In this document: piece by piece, positions 7,336 through 14,522 of the stretch
Layout of the letters: every line of letters starts with the position of its first letter
Numbering within the stretch: the stretch's first letter is position 1
NCBI GenBank assembly: GCA_021834785.1
Contig: JAKBRJ010000010.1
Location: 3,553 to 23,494, forward strand
Source: Microcaldota archaeon
Lineage (GTDB): Archaea; Micrarchaeota; Micrarchaeia; Micrarchaeales; Micrarchaeaceae
Direction: 5' to 3'
Length of the DNA stretch: 19,942 bases
Notes under the pieces: generated by a model
Told to the model about the DNA's origin: nothing
Seen by the model: the letters and a program-made list of their open reading frames with translations, nothing else
Databases searched by the model: none
Program-made: the position numbers and the translations under genes

Positions 7336-7443
7336 AGGCCAAAACAGAAAACTAAGACAAAGGCCTGAAATCCAAAGGTTCGGAATGCATATGCATTTGC
7401 GTTTCCGTCCGAGGCGTGTGCAACTCGTGAAAATGATAATAAC
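7336..7443. other. Spacer between convergent genes
   Basis: This 108-bp spacer holds a perfect palindrome AATGCATATGCATT (7384-7397) and an 18-bp match (7374-7391) to the broken glycosylase at 11360-11377. No gene is seen. Confidence 0.4.
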
Positions 7444-8283
7444 TCAAATCTCAATCATTGCTGCGCCAAGAACCACCGCGATTATTCCGAGGACCTGGAG
7501 AAGACTAAGCCTTTCCTTGTATACGAAGTGTGATATTACGGCCACTATGATCGGCGTAGTATTGGATATTGCTGCACCAAGAGCGAGATCCTTGAAATAA
7601 ATAAGCATAGCATATATTGCGCTACCAGATCCCGAAAAGAGCCCCGCAGTTATACCTATCGGAGCGTCCTTCATGTTCCGTTTCGCCTCGGTTTCCGGTT
7701 TGCCCCCGTAAATTAGCAACATAAAGCAAGCCAGCGTAAGGACCGCTACGAAGCCAATCAGGTTGGGCAATATGTGGTTCTGCGTGACGGATATTGGGTA
7801 TACGAAGAAGATCCAGCCAAAGGCCCAGAAGGCCTGGGCGGCAATCGCAGGCAAAAGACCCCTATTGAATTTTTTCTTTTCTATGGTGACTGCAAATGTA
7901 CCAAGCACTATGATAATTATGCCCAATATATCCTTGGGGCTTATGGCCTCGCCAAGCACCAGGACACCATAAAGGAACAGTATTACCATCTGTATTTCTA
8001 TGGTGGAATAGGCATTCGAGACCTGCTGCCTTTCTAGCGATTTATAAAACAACATATAGCCTAATCCGGTTATTATGCCTCCAATAATGCTTAGTCCTGC
8101 CGCTAAAGGGCTTATGTTCAGATTGCCAAGGAACAGCACCACAATGGAAAGGATTGCTACGTTTCCGATTCCGACAAGCGCAGTCGCATGGAGGTTTCCG
8201 AGCCTGTGAGATACCCTTTTTATCATAACCCCTGAGATGGACCACAACAGGGCCGTTAAGCCTGCGAGATAAAAGTAAAGCAT
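7444..8283 (-). CDS. EamA/DMT-family permease
   Basis: The 279-residue protein is almost entirely hydrophobic, with about ten helices in two similar halves (roughly 1-133 and 143-279), the layout of two EamA domains in drug/metabolite transporters. Each half ends in the usual pattern of acidic residue, short loop and glycine-rich helix (GEAISPKDILGIIIIVLG and KERLSLLQVLGIIAVVLG). Members export amino acids, metabolites or sugars; the substrate cannot be read from sequence. GTGAT just before the ATG is a possible ribosome-binding site, and GTATTTATCGG near 8361-8372 a distant TATA-like box. It follows the ABC-2 genes on the same strand after a 260-bp gap, so it is probably separate. Confidence 0.88.
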   Translation of the reverse strand: MLYFYLAGLTALLWSISGVMIKRVSHRLGNLHATALVGIGNVAILSIVVLFLGNLNISPLAAGLSIIGGIITGLGYMLFYKSLERQQVSNAYSTIEIQMVILFLYGVLVLGEAISPKDILGIIIIVLGTFAVTIEKKKFNRGLLPAIAAQAFWAFGWIFFVYPISVTQNHILPNLIGFVAVLTLACFMLLIYGGKPETEAKRNMKDAPIGITAGLFSGSGSAIYAMLIYFKDLALGAAISNTTPIIVAVISHFVYKERLSLLQVLGIIAVVLGAAMIEI

Positions 8284-8370
8284 ATAATCACTGGGCTGGG
8301 ATTCAAAACCTCTTCTGAAAACTATGCGGCAATCGCACTAAACGAATTGCACACGGCGATCCGATAAATA

Positions 8371-8508
8371 CTACTCCTTTTCTTGTGTTATCCTGTTAAT
8401 GACGATGCGCCGAAATTTGAGCAACACCCCGACTACCAGAAACATGATCGCATGAATAGCGTTGCGACTGTAAAATATAAAAACCGAACGGCCGTTGGCG
8501 CTGGCCAT
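8371..8508 (-). CDS. Possible tiny one-helix membrane protein after the ABC-2 operon
   Basis: A 45-residue frame begins 36 nt after the stop of the second ABC-2 permease on the same strand. It has a polar start (MASANGRSVFIFYSRN), one hydrophobic helix (AIHAIMFLVVGVLLKF) and a basic tail (RRIVINRITQEKE), a positive-inside arrangement. This looks like a real small membrane protein and could be a fourth operon member, but it has no known family and no clear ribosome-binding site. The surrounding 8284-8543 otherwise shows no gene. Confidence 0.4.
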   Translation of the reverse strand: MASANGRSVFIFYSRNAIHAIMFLVVGVLLKFRRIVINRITQEKE

Positions 8509-8543
8509 CAGTACATATCATTCAGCGAAGACTTTGCGCCATC

Positions 8544-9335
8544 TCAGCCTCCTCCGCTCCTGTACTTCTTAGTAAGCCACGTGCAAGCGTAGTAATAAGC
8601 CGTTATCATAAAGACTTCAATCACTACCACCAATGCAACCGATCCGGGGCTTATCTTCCCGAAGGCCAATGCCGATGGATAGAATGATGCAAGGCCCACG
8701 GGCAAGCCGACCGTAAATAGCAGTATACCTGGAAGTCCGTATATCGTCAGTGGATATTGTGCAGCTCTTGACGCTATGCTTGTCACCCACTGCATGTATC
8801 CTGCGCTGTTGAAAAGAACGTAAGATAAAAGCGTAACCATAAGGAGAAACATGGTCAGCGAAACGACCCCGAACGTGAAGATCAGCAGCATTTCAAAAAG
8901 ACCAACGACGCTTATGCCTGTCATGTAAGCCGCGTATCCGAAAACCAATACCCCACTTATCACGGTGCCGACGGACGTTTTGGTCCCGTAAAGCGAGAGC
9001 ATGGTCACAACGGGATTGTACGGCTTGAGTATGTGCTGGTCAAACTGCCCGTTGCGCATGGTCCTTGCAAGCCTCTGCGGTGCTATGTTATAAATGACCA
9101 TCCCTATCAGCATGTTGGCCAGGGAACTCATCACCAGCATCTGGTAATAGCTCCACCCTGCCACTCCGCTGGAGACGTCGTATATTATCGTTATTGTGAC
9201 GACACTTGACACTGTGCTCAGCATGAAAACAAATATCCAGACAATGAACTGCGTCCTGTAAATCGCTATATCCTTCCAGAGTACCTTCTGGGATGAATAA
9301 TACATCCTCAAGTTTCTGGATATGTTTTCAAACAT
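8544..9335 (-). CDS. ABC-2 type permease, second subunit
   Basis: A 263-residue membrane protein with about six helices. The segment RTMRNGQFDQHILKPYNPV (about 87-105) corresponds to the conserved Gly-x-Phe-Asp-x-x-Leu-x-x-Pro-x-Asn-Pro motif of the COG3694 ABC-2 permeases, and SFYPSALAFGK near the end matches the family's conserved Tyr-Pro segment. It works with the COG4587-like permease and the COG4586-like ATPase as an exporter of uncertain substrate; the family has been linked to export of cationic compounds such as viologens. Its ATG directly follows the stop of the preceding permease gene (TGA-ATG), so the two are translated together. Confidence 0.85.
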   Translation of the reverse strand: MFENISRNLRMYYSSQKVLWKDIAIYRTQFIVWIFVFMLSTVSSVVTITIIYDVSSGVAGWSYYQMLVMSSLANMLIGMVIYNIAPQRLARTMRNGQFDQHILKPYNPVVTMLSLYGTKTSVGTVISGVLVFGYAAYMTGISVVGLFEMLLIFTFGVVSLTMFLLMVTLLSYVLFNSAGYMQWVTSIASRAAQYPLTIYGLPGILLFTVGLPVGLASFYPSALAFGKISPGSVALVVVIEVFMITAYYYACTWLTKKYRSGGG

Positions 9336-10130
9336 TCAAACACCCACGGCATTTATGTCCCTGCTCACGCGACGCCAGATTACCACTGCAATCGTAAGGA
9401 GTACCAATGCCCATATAACCCCCTCCGCCACAAGCCCGGGGAGCTGCGCCGCCGGAATCATCCCAGTGAAAGTGCCTCCAGGAACATAATAAAGGAACGG
9501 GAAGGGAGTAAGCATCAGTATGCCGTAGAATAGCTTCGGGTAGAACAGCAGAGGCATAATCCCTCCCCCTAAAAGCGAGAACATCCAAGTCACTCCACTA
9601 AGTATGCCATATATGTCGGTTATGTATATTGCTAGCGAGCCTATTATGAAGCCTATGAAGTTTATTATGAGGTAAGCAAGAACCATCTCTATTATGAGCA
9701 TTACGACTTGCATTGCGGTTAGATGCAATCCTGCTATAATGTAAATTATTACAAATATGGGCAGCGTTCCTGCGAATGAGAATATTAAATTTCCAGGTAT
9801 CTCCCTTATGAAAGTTGCATAAGGGTATTTTATGGGCCTTATGAGCGAGCTGGCTATCTCGCCGCTGCGCATGTCGGATTCGAGAACGTTGGCTACTCCG
9901 GGCCAGGAAAGGAAGCCTATGCTCCCTATCGCGAAAAGATAGACTGTCATGCTGCCTATCGTTATGCCGCTTATGCTGGCGAGGTCGGAGAAGTGGTAGA
10001 CCGCTATCCACACTATCACCATGACGAGCGAGCTGAGCATGTAGAATACCGCATCGAGCGCTATCTCGGCCCTGTATGCCATTACGTTCTTCGAGAATAT
10101 CTTGAATACAGAGAAGTACTTGTTCCTCAT
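9336..10130 (-). CDS. ABC-2 type permease, first subunit
   Basis: A 264-residue protein with about six helices, resembling COG4587 ABC-2 permeases. After a cytosolic start and a first helix, the segment VLESDMRSGEIASSLIRPIKYPY (about 83-105) carries the conserved Gly-x-Ile-Ala-x-x-Leu-x-x-Pro pattern, partner to the equivalent motif of the second subunit. Its start codon overlaps the ATPase stop in an ATGA (10127-10130) and its stop abuts the next gene, so the three form one tight operon. The two permeases probably form a heterodimeric export channel. Confidence 0.85.
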   Translation of the reverse strand: MRNKYFSVFKIFSKNVMAYRAEIALDAVFYMLSSLVMVIVWIAVYHFSDLASISGITIGSMTVYLFAIGSIGFLSWPGVANVLESDMRSGEIASSLIRPIKYPYATFIREIPGNLIFSFAGTLPIFVIIYIIAGLHLTAMQVVMLIIEMVLAYLIINFIGFIIGSLAIYITDIYGILSGVTWMFSLLGGGIMPLLFYPKLFYGILMLTPFPFLYYVPGGTFTGMIPAAQLPGLVAEGVIWALVLLTIAVVIWRRVSRDINAVGV

Positions 10131-11128
10131 TTCCCAGACCTCCTGTTCGAGTCTATGCGCTTGTATGTACTCTCCAGTATGCTGCTGAGCCCGGGCTCGG
10201 AAAGCCTGTAATCCGTTATGCTTTCGTCCCTGAATATCCTTGCAAAGGCGTTGCTCTTCGTTATATTCGGATCAACCTTCAATCCTATATAACCATCCTT
10301 TTTGGAGAAAACCTTTCCCAATGCTTCATATTTGGCGTAGTCCACTTTTGCCACAGGCTTGAAATAGAGTTCGAGTATCGCGTACTTTCCAAACCTTTTT
10401 TTGAGCTCTTCCTGCTTTCCGTCGAACAGCTTCCTGCCCTTGTCGAGCAGTATTATTCTATCTGCTATGGTTATGTCATCAACCACGTGCGTGGTAAGCA
10501 CGAATGTAATGCCGAACTTTTTCCTAAGATCCAGGACTGCCCTGCCTATCGCTATCCTTGAAGGCAGGTCGACCCCTACTGTTGGCTCGTCCATGAAGAC
10601 AATCTTAGGCATGTGGAGTATTGAGGCGACGAACTCGCATTTCATTCTCTCCCCGAGGGACAACTGCCTGGTCTGCCGCTTGTAAACTTTGCCTATGCCC
10701 AGTATTCTTTTCAGATATGCGAGCCTGGAATCGTAATCCCTCTGGTTTATGTCGTAAAGCTCCCTTACATATATGAACGTATCCAACGGTGGTAAATCCC
10801 AGAATAGCTGCGGATGCGTCGAACCGAAGATCACCCCTATGTTCCTCGCAAGCATGGTCCTTTCCTTCCACGGATCCATACCTTGAACTTTGATGCTTCC
10901 GCTGTCAGGATATAATATACCGCTCATGAGCTTTATCATTGTGGATTTTCCGCTCCCGTTCCTGCCGAGCAGCGCCACTATCTCTGACTCCTTTACGTTA
11001 AGGCTTACGCCCTTCAGGGCCTTTTTCATGAACGACTTCCTTCTCAGCGATCCGAGGAAGCCCTTACCGTTCTCGTAGGTCCTGAAGCTCTTTACTACGT
11101 CTCTTGCGTCGACCATGTTGTTAGGCAA
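10127..11128 (-). CDS. ABC transporter ATPase (COG4586-like)
   Basis: A 333-residue ATP-binding subunit. Walker A is GRNGSGKS (55-62), the Q-loop lies near Q107 in STHPQLFWDLP, the signature LSLGE is at 156-160, Walker B is IVFMDEP (176-182) and the switch His is H214. The pattern Phe-Gly-x-x-x-x-Gln-Leu-x-Trp-Asp-Leu-Pro and the extra C-terminal domain of about 90 residues are typical of COG4586 exporter ATPases. The start given is TTG at 11128, favoured because GAGGTGAGG, a strong Shine-Dalgarno sequence rare in this window, lies just before it (11131-11139); the ATG four codons on is the alternative. A TATA-like AAGTATTTAAC lies at 11172-11184. Confidence 0.9.
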   Translation of the reverse strand: MPNNMVDARDVVKSFRTYENGKGFLGSLRRKSFMKKALKGVSLNVKESEIVALLGRNGSGKSTMIKLMSGILYPDSGSIKVQGMDPWKERTMLARNIGVIFGSTHPQLFWDLPPLDTFIYVRELYDINQRDYDSRLAYLKRILGIGKVYKRQTRQLSLGERMKCEFVASILHMPKIVFMDEPTVGVDLPSRIAIGRAVLDLRKKFGITFVLTTHVVDDITIADRIILLDKGRKLFDGKQEELKKRFGKYAILELYFKPVAKVDYAKYEALGKVFSKKDGYIGLKVDPNITKSNAFARIFRDESITDYRLSEPGLSSILESTYKRIDSNRRSGK

Positions 11129-11130
11129 AG

Positions 11131-11139
11131 CCTCACCTC
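11131..11139 (-). promoter_or_regulatory. Strong Shine-Dalgarno sequence deciding a TTG start
   Basis: On the minus strand GAGGTGAGG matches the archaeal anti-Shine-Dalgarno core over seven bases. It lies about 4 nt before TTG at 11128 and about 16 nt before the next ATG, so the TTG is the better-placed start. Confidence 0.55.
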
Positions 11140-11169
11140 GGCATTTTCACTCAACATTAGGAAATTGAA

Positions 11170-11499
11170 TTGTTAAATACTTTTGCAGTATCGGTAATTT
11201 CTGCAATAACCCTGTTTTCGGTAAATGCAAGCCTTTTCGATGAAGAGATAATAGAAAGGTTAAGCATCATAAATGGCATAGGCAGGTGAACTTCGGATAT
11301 GTTCCTCATATTCAGCCTGGGGCCGATGCCATGCCTGCTGAAGACCTCTGAATCAAGAAAAAGGTTCGGAATGCATACATGCTGAAAGAGCCCGGGCTCG
11401 GAAGAAGATAGAAAAACTCGCCAGGAAATGGCATTCCATTGTCCGATGATCGCATTTGCGACGTGGCATATGTTGGATACCATGACTGTAGGAAACTAG
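11170..11499 (+). pseudogene. Broken AlkA-type (HhH-GPD) DNA glycosylase
   Basis: Pieces of a 3-methyladenine DNA glycosylase can be read in three plus-strand frames. DEEIIERLSIINGIGR (11239-11286) is the end of the helix-hairpin-helix approach; TGA then replaces the expected Trp codon, followed by TSDMFLIFSL. After a frameshift comes ADAMPAEDL, containing the catalytic-Asp region, with TGA where Gly is expected, then IKKKVRNAYMLKEPG. After another shift come KIEKLARKWHS and finally FATWHMLDTMTVGN up to TAG at 11497-11499. This order is the C-terminal half of AlkA-like proteins. The N-terminal half is absent; the relic begins at the promoter of the ABC operon on the other strand. At least two stops and two frameshifts make it non-functional. 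Confidence 0.7.
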
Positions 11500-11522
11500 A
11501 AAAAGCGCAAGAACCTGAAGGC

Positions 11523-12683
11523 TTAGATTCCGGATCGCGATCCGAATCCCAAAAGCGTTATTCCCGCAAGTATAGCCATGGATGCTGCAAAACCGTACGC
11601 GTAAAGCGGCCCTAGGACATAAAAGAATCCGAGCGCTAGGTTTGCTACGAACAGGCCTATGCTGCGCGATGAGGTCAGCGTACCCATGCCGCTGCCGGAA
11701 TTCACCCTGCTTTTCGCAAGCGACACTATCGTGGGCTCTAGGGTTTCTATGGTTCCTACGGCTATTCCTATTACGAATATGCCAGCATAAGAAACCAAGG
11801 TGCCCAAGCCGAAATGGTAGGACAGGCCTATAATGAGCGAACCAATTCCTGCCAGAAAATATCCGAAGACTGCGAGGTTCCTGACCATCCTCTTTGCCAA
11901 AACTCCGGCAACATATCCGAATACTGCAGAAACCAGAAGGAACACAGCATACGAAAGCACGCCGTAAAGGTCGGTGGACTGTTGCGCTATGGTAAGAACG
12001 GGAAAGCTCAGGCTGTAAAAGCTAAGTCCGTATATCCCGGTCGCGAGTATAACGCCCCTGTAGGCGCCGGCCTTCGCCCTCGTTGTTTTCGCTGCAGCCC
12101 TGACACCGTTGCTACTGCGCGGAAGTCCTTTGTAGCTGACCAGAAAAAGGCATATCGAGGATATCAATATAGGTATTGCGGTGGCGAGGAATATGAACTT
12201 GAGCGCGATGCCAAGATATATCCCTATGGATAGATAGGCGACAGCAACGACTCCGCCACTGACGTCGAGCGCGTTCAAGAATCCGTAAACCCTTGGCTTG
12301 TCGAGCCTGCTAGATATGTCCCCCATCATGGCTCTTCTAGCTGGAGTCCTGAAATTGCGAGCCCACCATCCTCCCGAAAATATTACGGTGGCTTCGGCTG
12401 CTGCTGAGGCGAAGCCTGTGAACGAAAGCACAGGTATCAGAATATTGCCAAGTATCGCTATTTTCTTCTTGCCGTGCCTGTCCGCAAGCCTGCCGCCGTA
12501 ATATGCGAAAATGGATCCTATTCCGTATGCCATAGCCATTGCTATTCCGAGATAGTACACCGGAGCCTTTAGATATAACACTAGGAATATCGGGAATCCT
12601 GCTATCAACGCCTGATAGCCTGCGTCGGCAAAGAATGCCGATAATGATATGAGCAGCACGTCTTTTGTCAACCAGTGCTTCAT
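11523..12683 (-). CDS. MFS permease
   Basis: A 386-residue major facilitator protein with about twelve helices. Motif A, GGRLADRHGKKK, lies at 63-74 in the loop between helices 2 and 3, and an arginine-rich cytosolic loop (NFRTPARRAMMGDISSRLDK) follows helix 4. The central polar loop (SSNGVRAAAKTTRAKAG) separates the two six-helix bundles. The start is the first Met of MKHWLTKDVLL, 25 nt downstream of a TATA box, which predicts a leaderless transcript. The fold resembles drug or metabolite exporters, but the substrate cannot be inferred. It lies upstream of the ABC-2 operon on the same strand, separated by the glycosylase relic. Confidence 0.87.
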   Translation of the reverse strand: MKHWLTKDVLLISLSAFFADAGYQALIAGFPIFLVLYLKAPVYYLGIAMAMAYGIGSIFAYYGGRLADRHGKKKIAILGNILIPVLSFTGFASAAAEATVIFSGGWWARNFRTPARRAMMGDISSRLDKPRVYGFLNALDVSGGVVAVAYLSIGIYLGIALKFIFLATAIPILISSICLFLVSYKGLPRSSNGVRAAAKTTRAKAGAYRGVILATGIYGLSFYSLSFPVLTIAQQSTDLYGVLSYAVFLLVSAVFGYVAGVLAKRMVRNLAVFGYFLAGIGSLIIGLSYHFGLGTLVSYAGIFVIGIAVGTIETLEPTIVSLAKSRVNSGSGMGTLTSSRSIGLFVANLALGFFYVLGPLYAYGFAASMAILAGITLLGFGSRSGI

Positions 12684-12702
12684 GATTTCAATATGGCGAA
12701 AA

Positions 12703-12712
12703 CTTATTTATG
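12703..12712 (-). promoter_or_regulatory. TATA box for the MFS gene
   Basis: On the minus strand CATAAATAAG is centred 25 nt before the ATG at 12683. Confidence 0.5.
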
Positions 12713-12736
12713 GATTGCCACGGCCGGGTATTTACC

Positions 12737-12862
12737 TTACGGTGAAAACCCTAGCGGGTGTGCATTCACTTTCTCGTTTCCACTTTCGTAAAGCTCCTTG
12801 GCCATCTGTGCCTTCTTGGCTTTTAGGGCCTTTATGCACGAATCAAGAAGCTTGTAAAAGAG
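12737..12862 (-). pseudogene. Orphan C-terminal coding fragment
   Basis: A minus-strand frame of 41 codons ends at TAA (12739-12737) and reads as a plausible protein end (LLDSCIKALKAKKAQMAKE, then HPLGFSP). A stop lies directly upstream and no usable start exists except an internal Met near the end. Its broken 5' side is 15 nt from the 39-bp repeat at 12878. It looks like the tail of a gene cut off by rearrangement; the family is unknown. Confidence 0.35.
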
Positions 12863-12877
12863 CTAAATTTGAATTAA

Positions 12878-12916
12878 CACAAATAGTTTTAGAATTTCTA
12901 TTAAAGTATTAGAATA
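12878..12916. repeat. 39-bp direct repeat, copy 1
   Basis: Matches 14060-14098 at 37 of 39 positions (differences at 12882 and 12902). It is AT-rich and contains TAGAA/TTCTA three times in alternating orientation, giving overlapping short dyads. The pair brackets the phosphatase relic, the HD nucleotidase and the small charged gene. Confidence 0.8.
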
Positions 12917-12936
12917 AAGTTTGGTGTATATATTTG

Positions 12937-13050
12937 ATGAAAGTCCTTTTCATATGCAAGGCAAATGTTGGCAGATGGCAGAAGCAATATTCGACAGCTT
13001 GGCCAATGGAAAGGCTGCCGCCCCTATGCAATACAATAGATAAGCAATGA
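12937..13050 (+). pseudogene. Truncated low-molecular-weight protein tyrosine phosphatase / arsenate reductase
   Basis: The frame opens with MKVLFICKANVGR, the N-terminal strand and phosphate-binding loop of the LMW-PTP family, with the nucleophile C7 and R13 in the C-x5-R loop. The expected Ser-Gln that follows is lost. A shift of frame then gives MAEAIFDSLANGKAA, exactly the next helix of the family, so about seven nucleotides were deleted inside the active-site loop near 12973. The protein stops after 37 codons in the original frame, and the remaining hundred or so residues of the family are absent. It is a clear relic, starting 21 nt after the 39-bp repeat. Confidence 0.75.
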
Positions 13051-13073
13051 TAAATGTTAAATGAGACGGACTA

Positions 13074-13089
13074 GAAATATATTTATATC
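13074..13089 (+). promoter_or_regulatory. TATA box for the HD nucleotidase
   Basis: AAATATATTTATATC is centred about 27 nt before the ATG at 13110, fitting a leaderless transcript. Confidence 0.55.
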
Positions 13090-13109
13090 TGCAACTGGGA
13101 TTGATATTT

Positions 13110-13715
13110 ATGAAAGTGGAGAAAGAATTGGACGGCATACTGCGCTTCATGCTCAGGGCTGACAAGCTGAAAGAGATTGAAAGGACCGGATGGCGTATAT
13201 CGAAAGTTGAGAACCCAGAGCATGATGGGGATCATTCATACGGCACGGCAGTGCTATCTTATCTTATCGCGAAGAGGATGGGCCTAAACGCAGAGAAATG
13301 TGCAGTTATGGGACTATTCCACGACATCAATGAAGTAATAACGGGCGACATAGCCACTAGGTATGACAAGTCGCTGCAGATCGTAGCTCCAGAAGCTAAA
13401 AAGAAGCTTGAGAGACGAAATGAACTTAAGCTTGCATCGATCCTCGTGGGAGAGGCAGGCATCGGACTCAGGGAAATCCTGGACGAATATTATTTACAGC
13501 GTACAGATGAAGCCAAGCTTGTAAAACAGATTGACAAGCTTGACTACATAGTGCAGATAGTGCTATACAGCAAGAAAATGAAAAGCGACGAAAGGGTTGA
13601 AGAGTTTTTCAAGACTGCAGGCAGTAGGATAGACATACCAGAGGTCAGGTATATATTCGAAAAGATAAAGAAAAAAGTTTACAGAGAGCGCGGCATGCAG
13701 CTCCATGATGCCTGA
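13110..13715 (+). CDS. HD-domain 5'-nucleotidase (YfbR/HDDC2-like)
   Basis: This 201-residue HD hydrolase has the metal and catalytic residues of the YfbR/HDDC2 deoxynucleoside 5'-monophosphatase group. H42 lies in EHDGDHS, H71-D72 in GLFHDINEVITGDI (with E75 and D80), and the last metal ligand D142 in QIDKLDYIVQ. These enzymes remove phosphate from (deoxy)nucleoside monophosphates and influence nucleotide pools. I start at ATG 13110 because it matches the TATA spacing; a TTG nine bases earlier would add three residues. It lies between the 39-bp repeats, after a phosphatase relic and before a small charged gene. Confidence 0.85.
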   Translation: MKVEKELDGILRFMLRADKLKEIERTGWRISKVENPEHDGDHSYGTAVLSYLIAKRMGLNAEKCAVMGLFHDINEVITGDIATRYDKSLQIVAPEAKKKLERRNELKLASILVGEAGIGLREILDEYYLQRTDEAKLVKQIDKLDYIVQIVLYSKKMKSDERVEEFFKTAGSRIDIPEVRYIFEKIKKKVYRERGMQLHDA

Positions 13716-13732
13716 ACTTTCCAGAAAAAGCT

Positions 13733-14068
13733 ATGGGATTCTTTACTAATAGCAGGGTTCGTAAGGAACAAGAAATAAAAAAGGAGGCCGAAGAGGCCAA
13801 TAAGGAGGAGGCAAAATTGCGCGAGAAGGCTATGAAGCTAATACGGCAGGTAGAAAGTTCAGGCTATATTGGTGATCTAGCGAAACTTATTAGAGCAAGG
13901 ATAATTGCGGTGAATAGTAAGGAAGGGCCTTATGATGGTATAAGAACGAAAAGGGGAAGAAAAAATGGAGAAGAGACCGTTAGACAAATGAAAAGGCCTC
14001 CAGAAAAAGATCTTGAAAAAATAGGAAGAGATATAGAAAATCAAAAGCCGCCGATTGGGCACAGATAG
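13733..14068 (+). CDS. Small highly charged protein, unknown
   Basis: A 111-residue frame starts 17 nt after the HD nucleotidase stop. Residues 8-40 are a Lys/Glu-rich likely coiled helix (RKEQEIKKEAEEANKEEAKL), a moderately hydrophobic helix follows (SSGYIGDLAKLIRARIIAV, about 42-60), and the rest is a basic, probably disordered tail. No known domain is recognised. The TAG stop lies inside the second copy of the 39-bp repeat, so the original C-terminus may have been replaced by repeat insertion or recombination. It is likely cotranscribed with the nucleotidase. Confidence 0.6.
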   Translation: MGFFTNSRVRKEQEIKKEAEEANKEEAKLREKAMKLIRQVESSGYIGDLAKLIRARIIAVNSKEGPYDGIRTKRGRKNGEETVRQMKRPPEKDLEKIGRDIENQKPPIGHR

Positions 14069-14098
14069 TTTTAGAATTTCTATGAAAGTATTAGAATA
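14060..14098. repeat. 39-bp direct repeat, copy 2
   Basis: Second copy of the repeat at 12878-12916, 1182 bp downstream in the same orientation. It supplies the stop codon of the small charged gene. Confidence 0.8.
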
Positions 14099-14522
14099 GA
14101 TAATTTGCAGGATATTTGCTAAAAATAATTCCCTCGAAGGCTTAAACTAGCTAGTTTGCCATACGATCCGTATCATTTTCCATAAAAATAAAATATCATG
14201 TGCAATGGGTAGCAGAAATCGGAATTCCATTTTTTTGCAACAAAAACACGGTTTGGAAAAAGCTTGCATTTCAGATTTATGGAAAATGGGCCACCCGGGT
14301 TAAGCAATGGCTATTGCGCGCCAAACTCGTTTAAAAAATCGTACTTTTTCTCGAGAGGCCTTTTTTAGCTCAAAAATATGAAATAAAAATAACGATTTTC
14401 GTTTTTATGGAAGCACATATTTTTGGCATGGAAATGTACAAAAATACAGGTTTTTAGCATGGTTTCATGGAAAAAATGCCCTCAGATTTAACGCATAGCA
14501 CCATAAAAAAGACCGTTCCATG
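14099..14522. other. AT-rich non-coding region with seven TTCCAT/ATGGAA motifs
   Basis: No gene is visible. TTCCAT occurs at 14178, 14225 and 14516, and its complement ATGGAA at 14279, 14407, 14428 and 14467, mostly extended toward TTTCCATAAAA. Long A and T runs surround them. The density far exceeds chance and suggests binding sites or decayed repeats. Confidence 0.5.

Noticed and set aside
10187..10202. 16-bp match GAGCCCGGGCTCGGAA shared with 11388-11403
   Set aside because: The core is a GC palindrome inside two unrelated coding contexts (ATPase end and glycosylase relic); most likely coincidence.
11157..11483. Minus-strand 108-codon frame between the ABC and MFS genes
   Set aside because: The plus strand shows ordered AlkA motifs across frames; the minus frame has no recognisable domain and is an antisense reading.
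12878..14098. 39-bp repeat as a degenerate CRISPR array
   Set aside because: Only two copies 1.2 kb apart, with genes rather than spacers between them, and no cas gene in the window.
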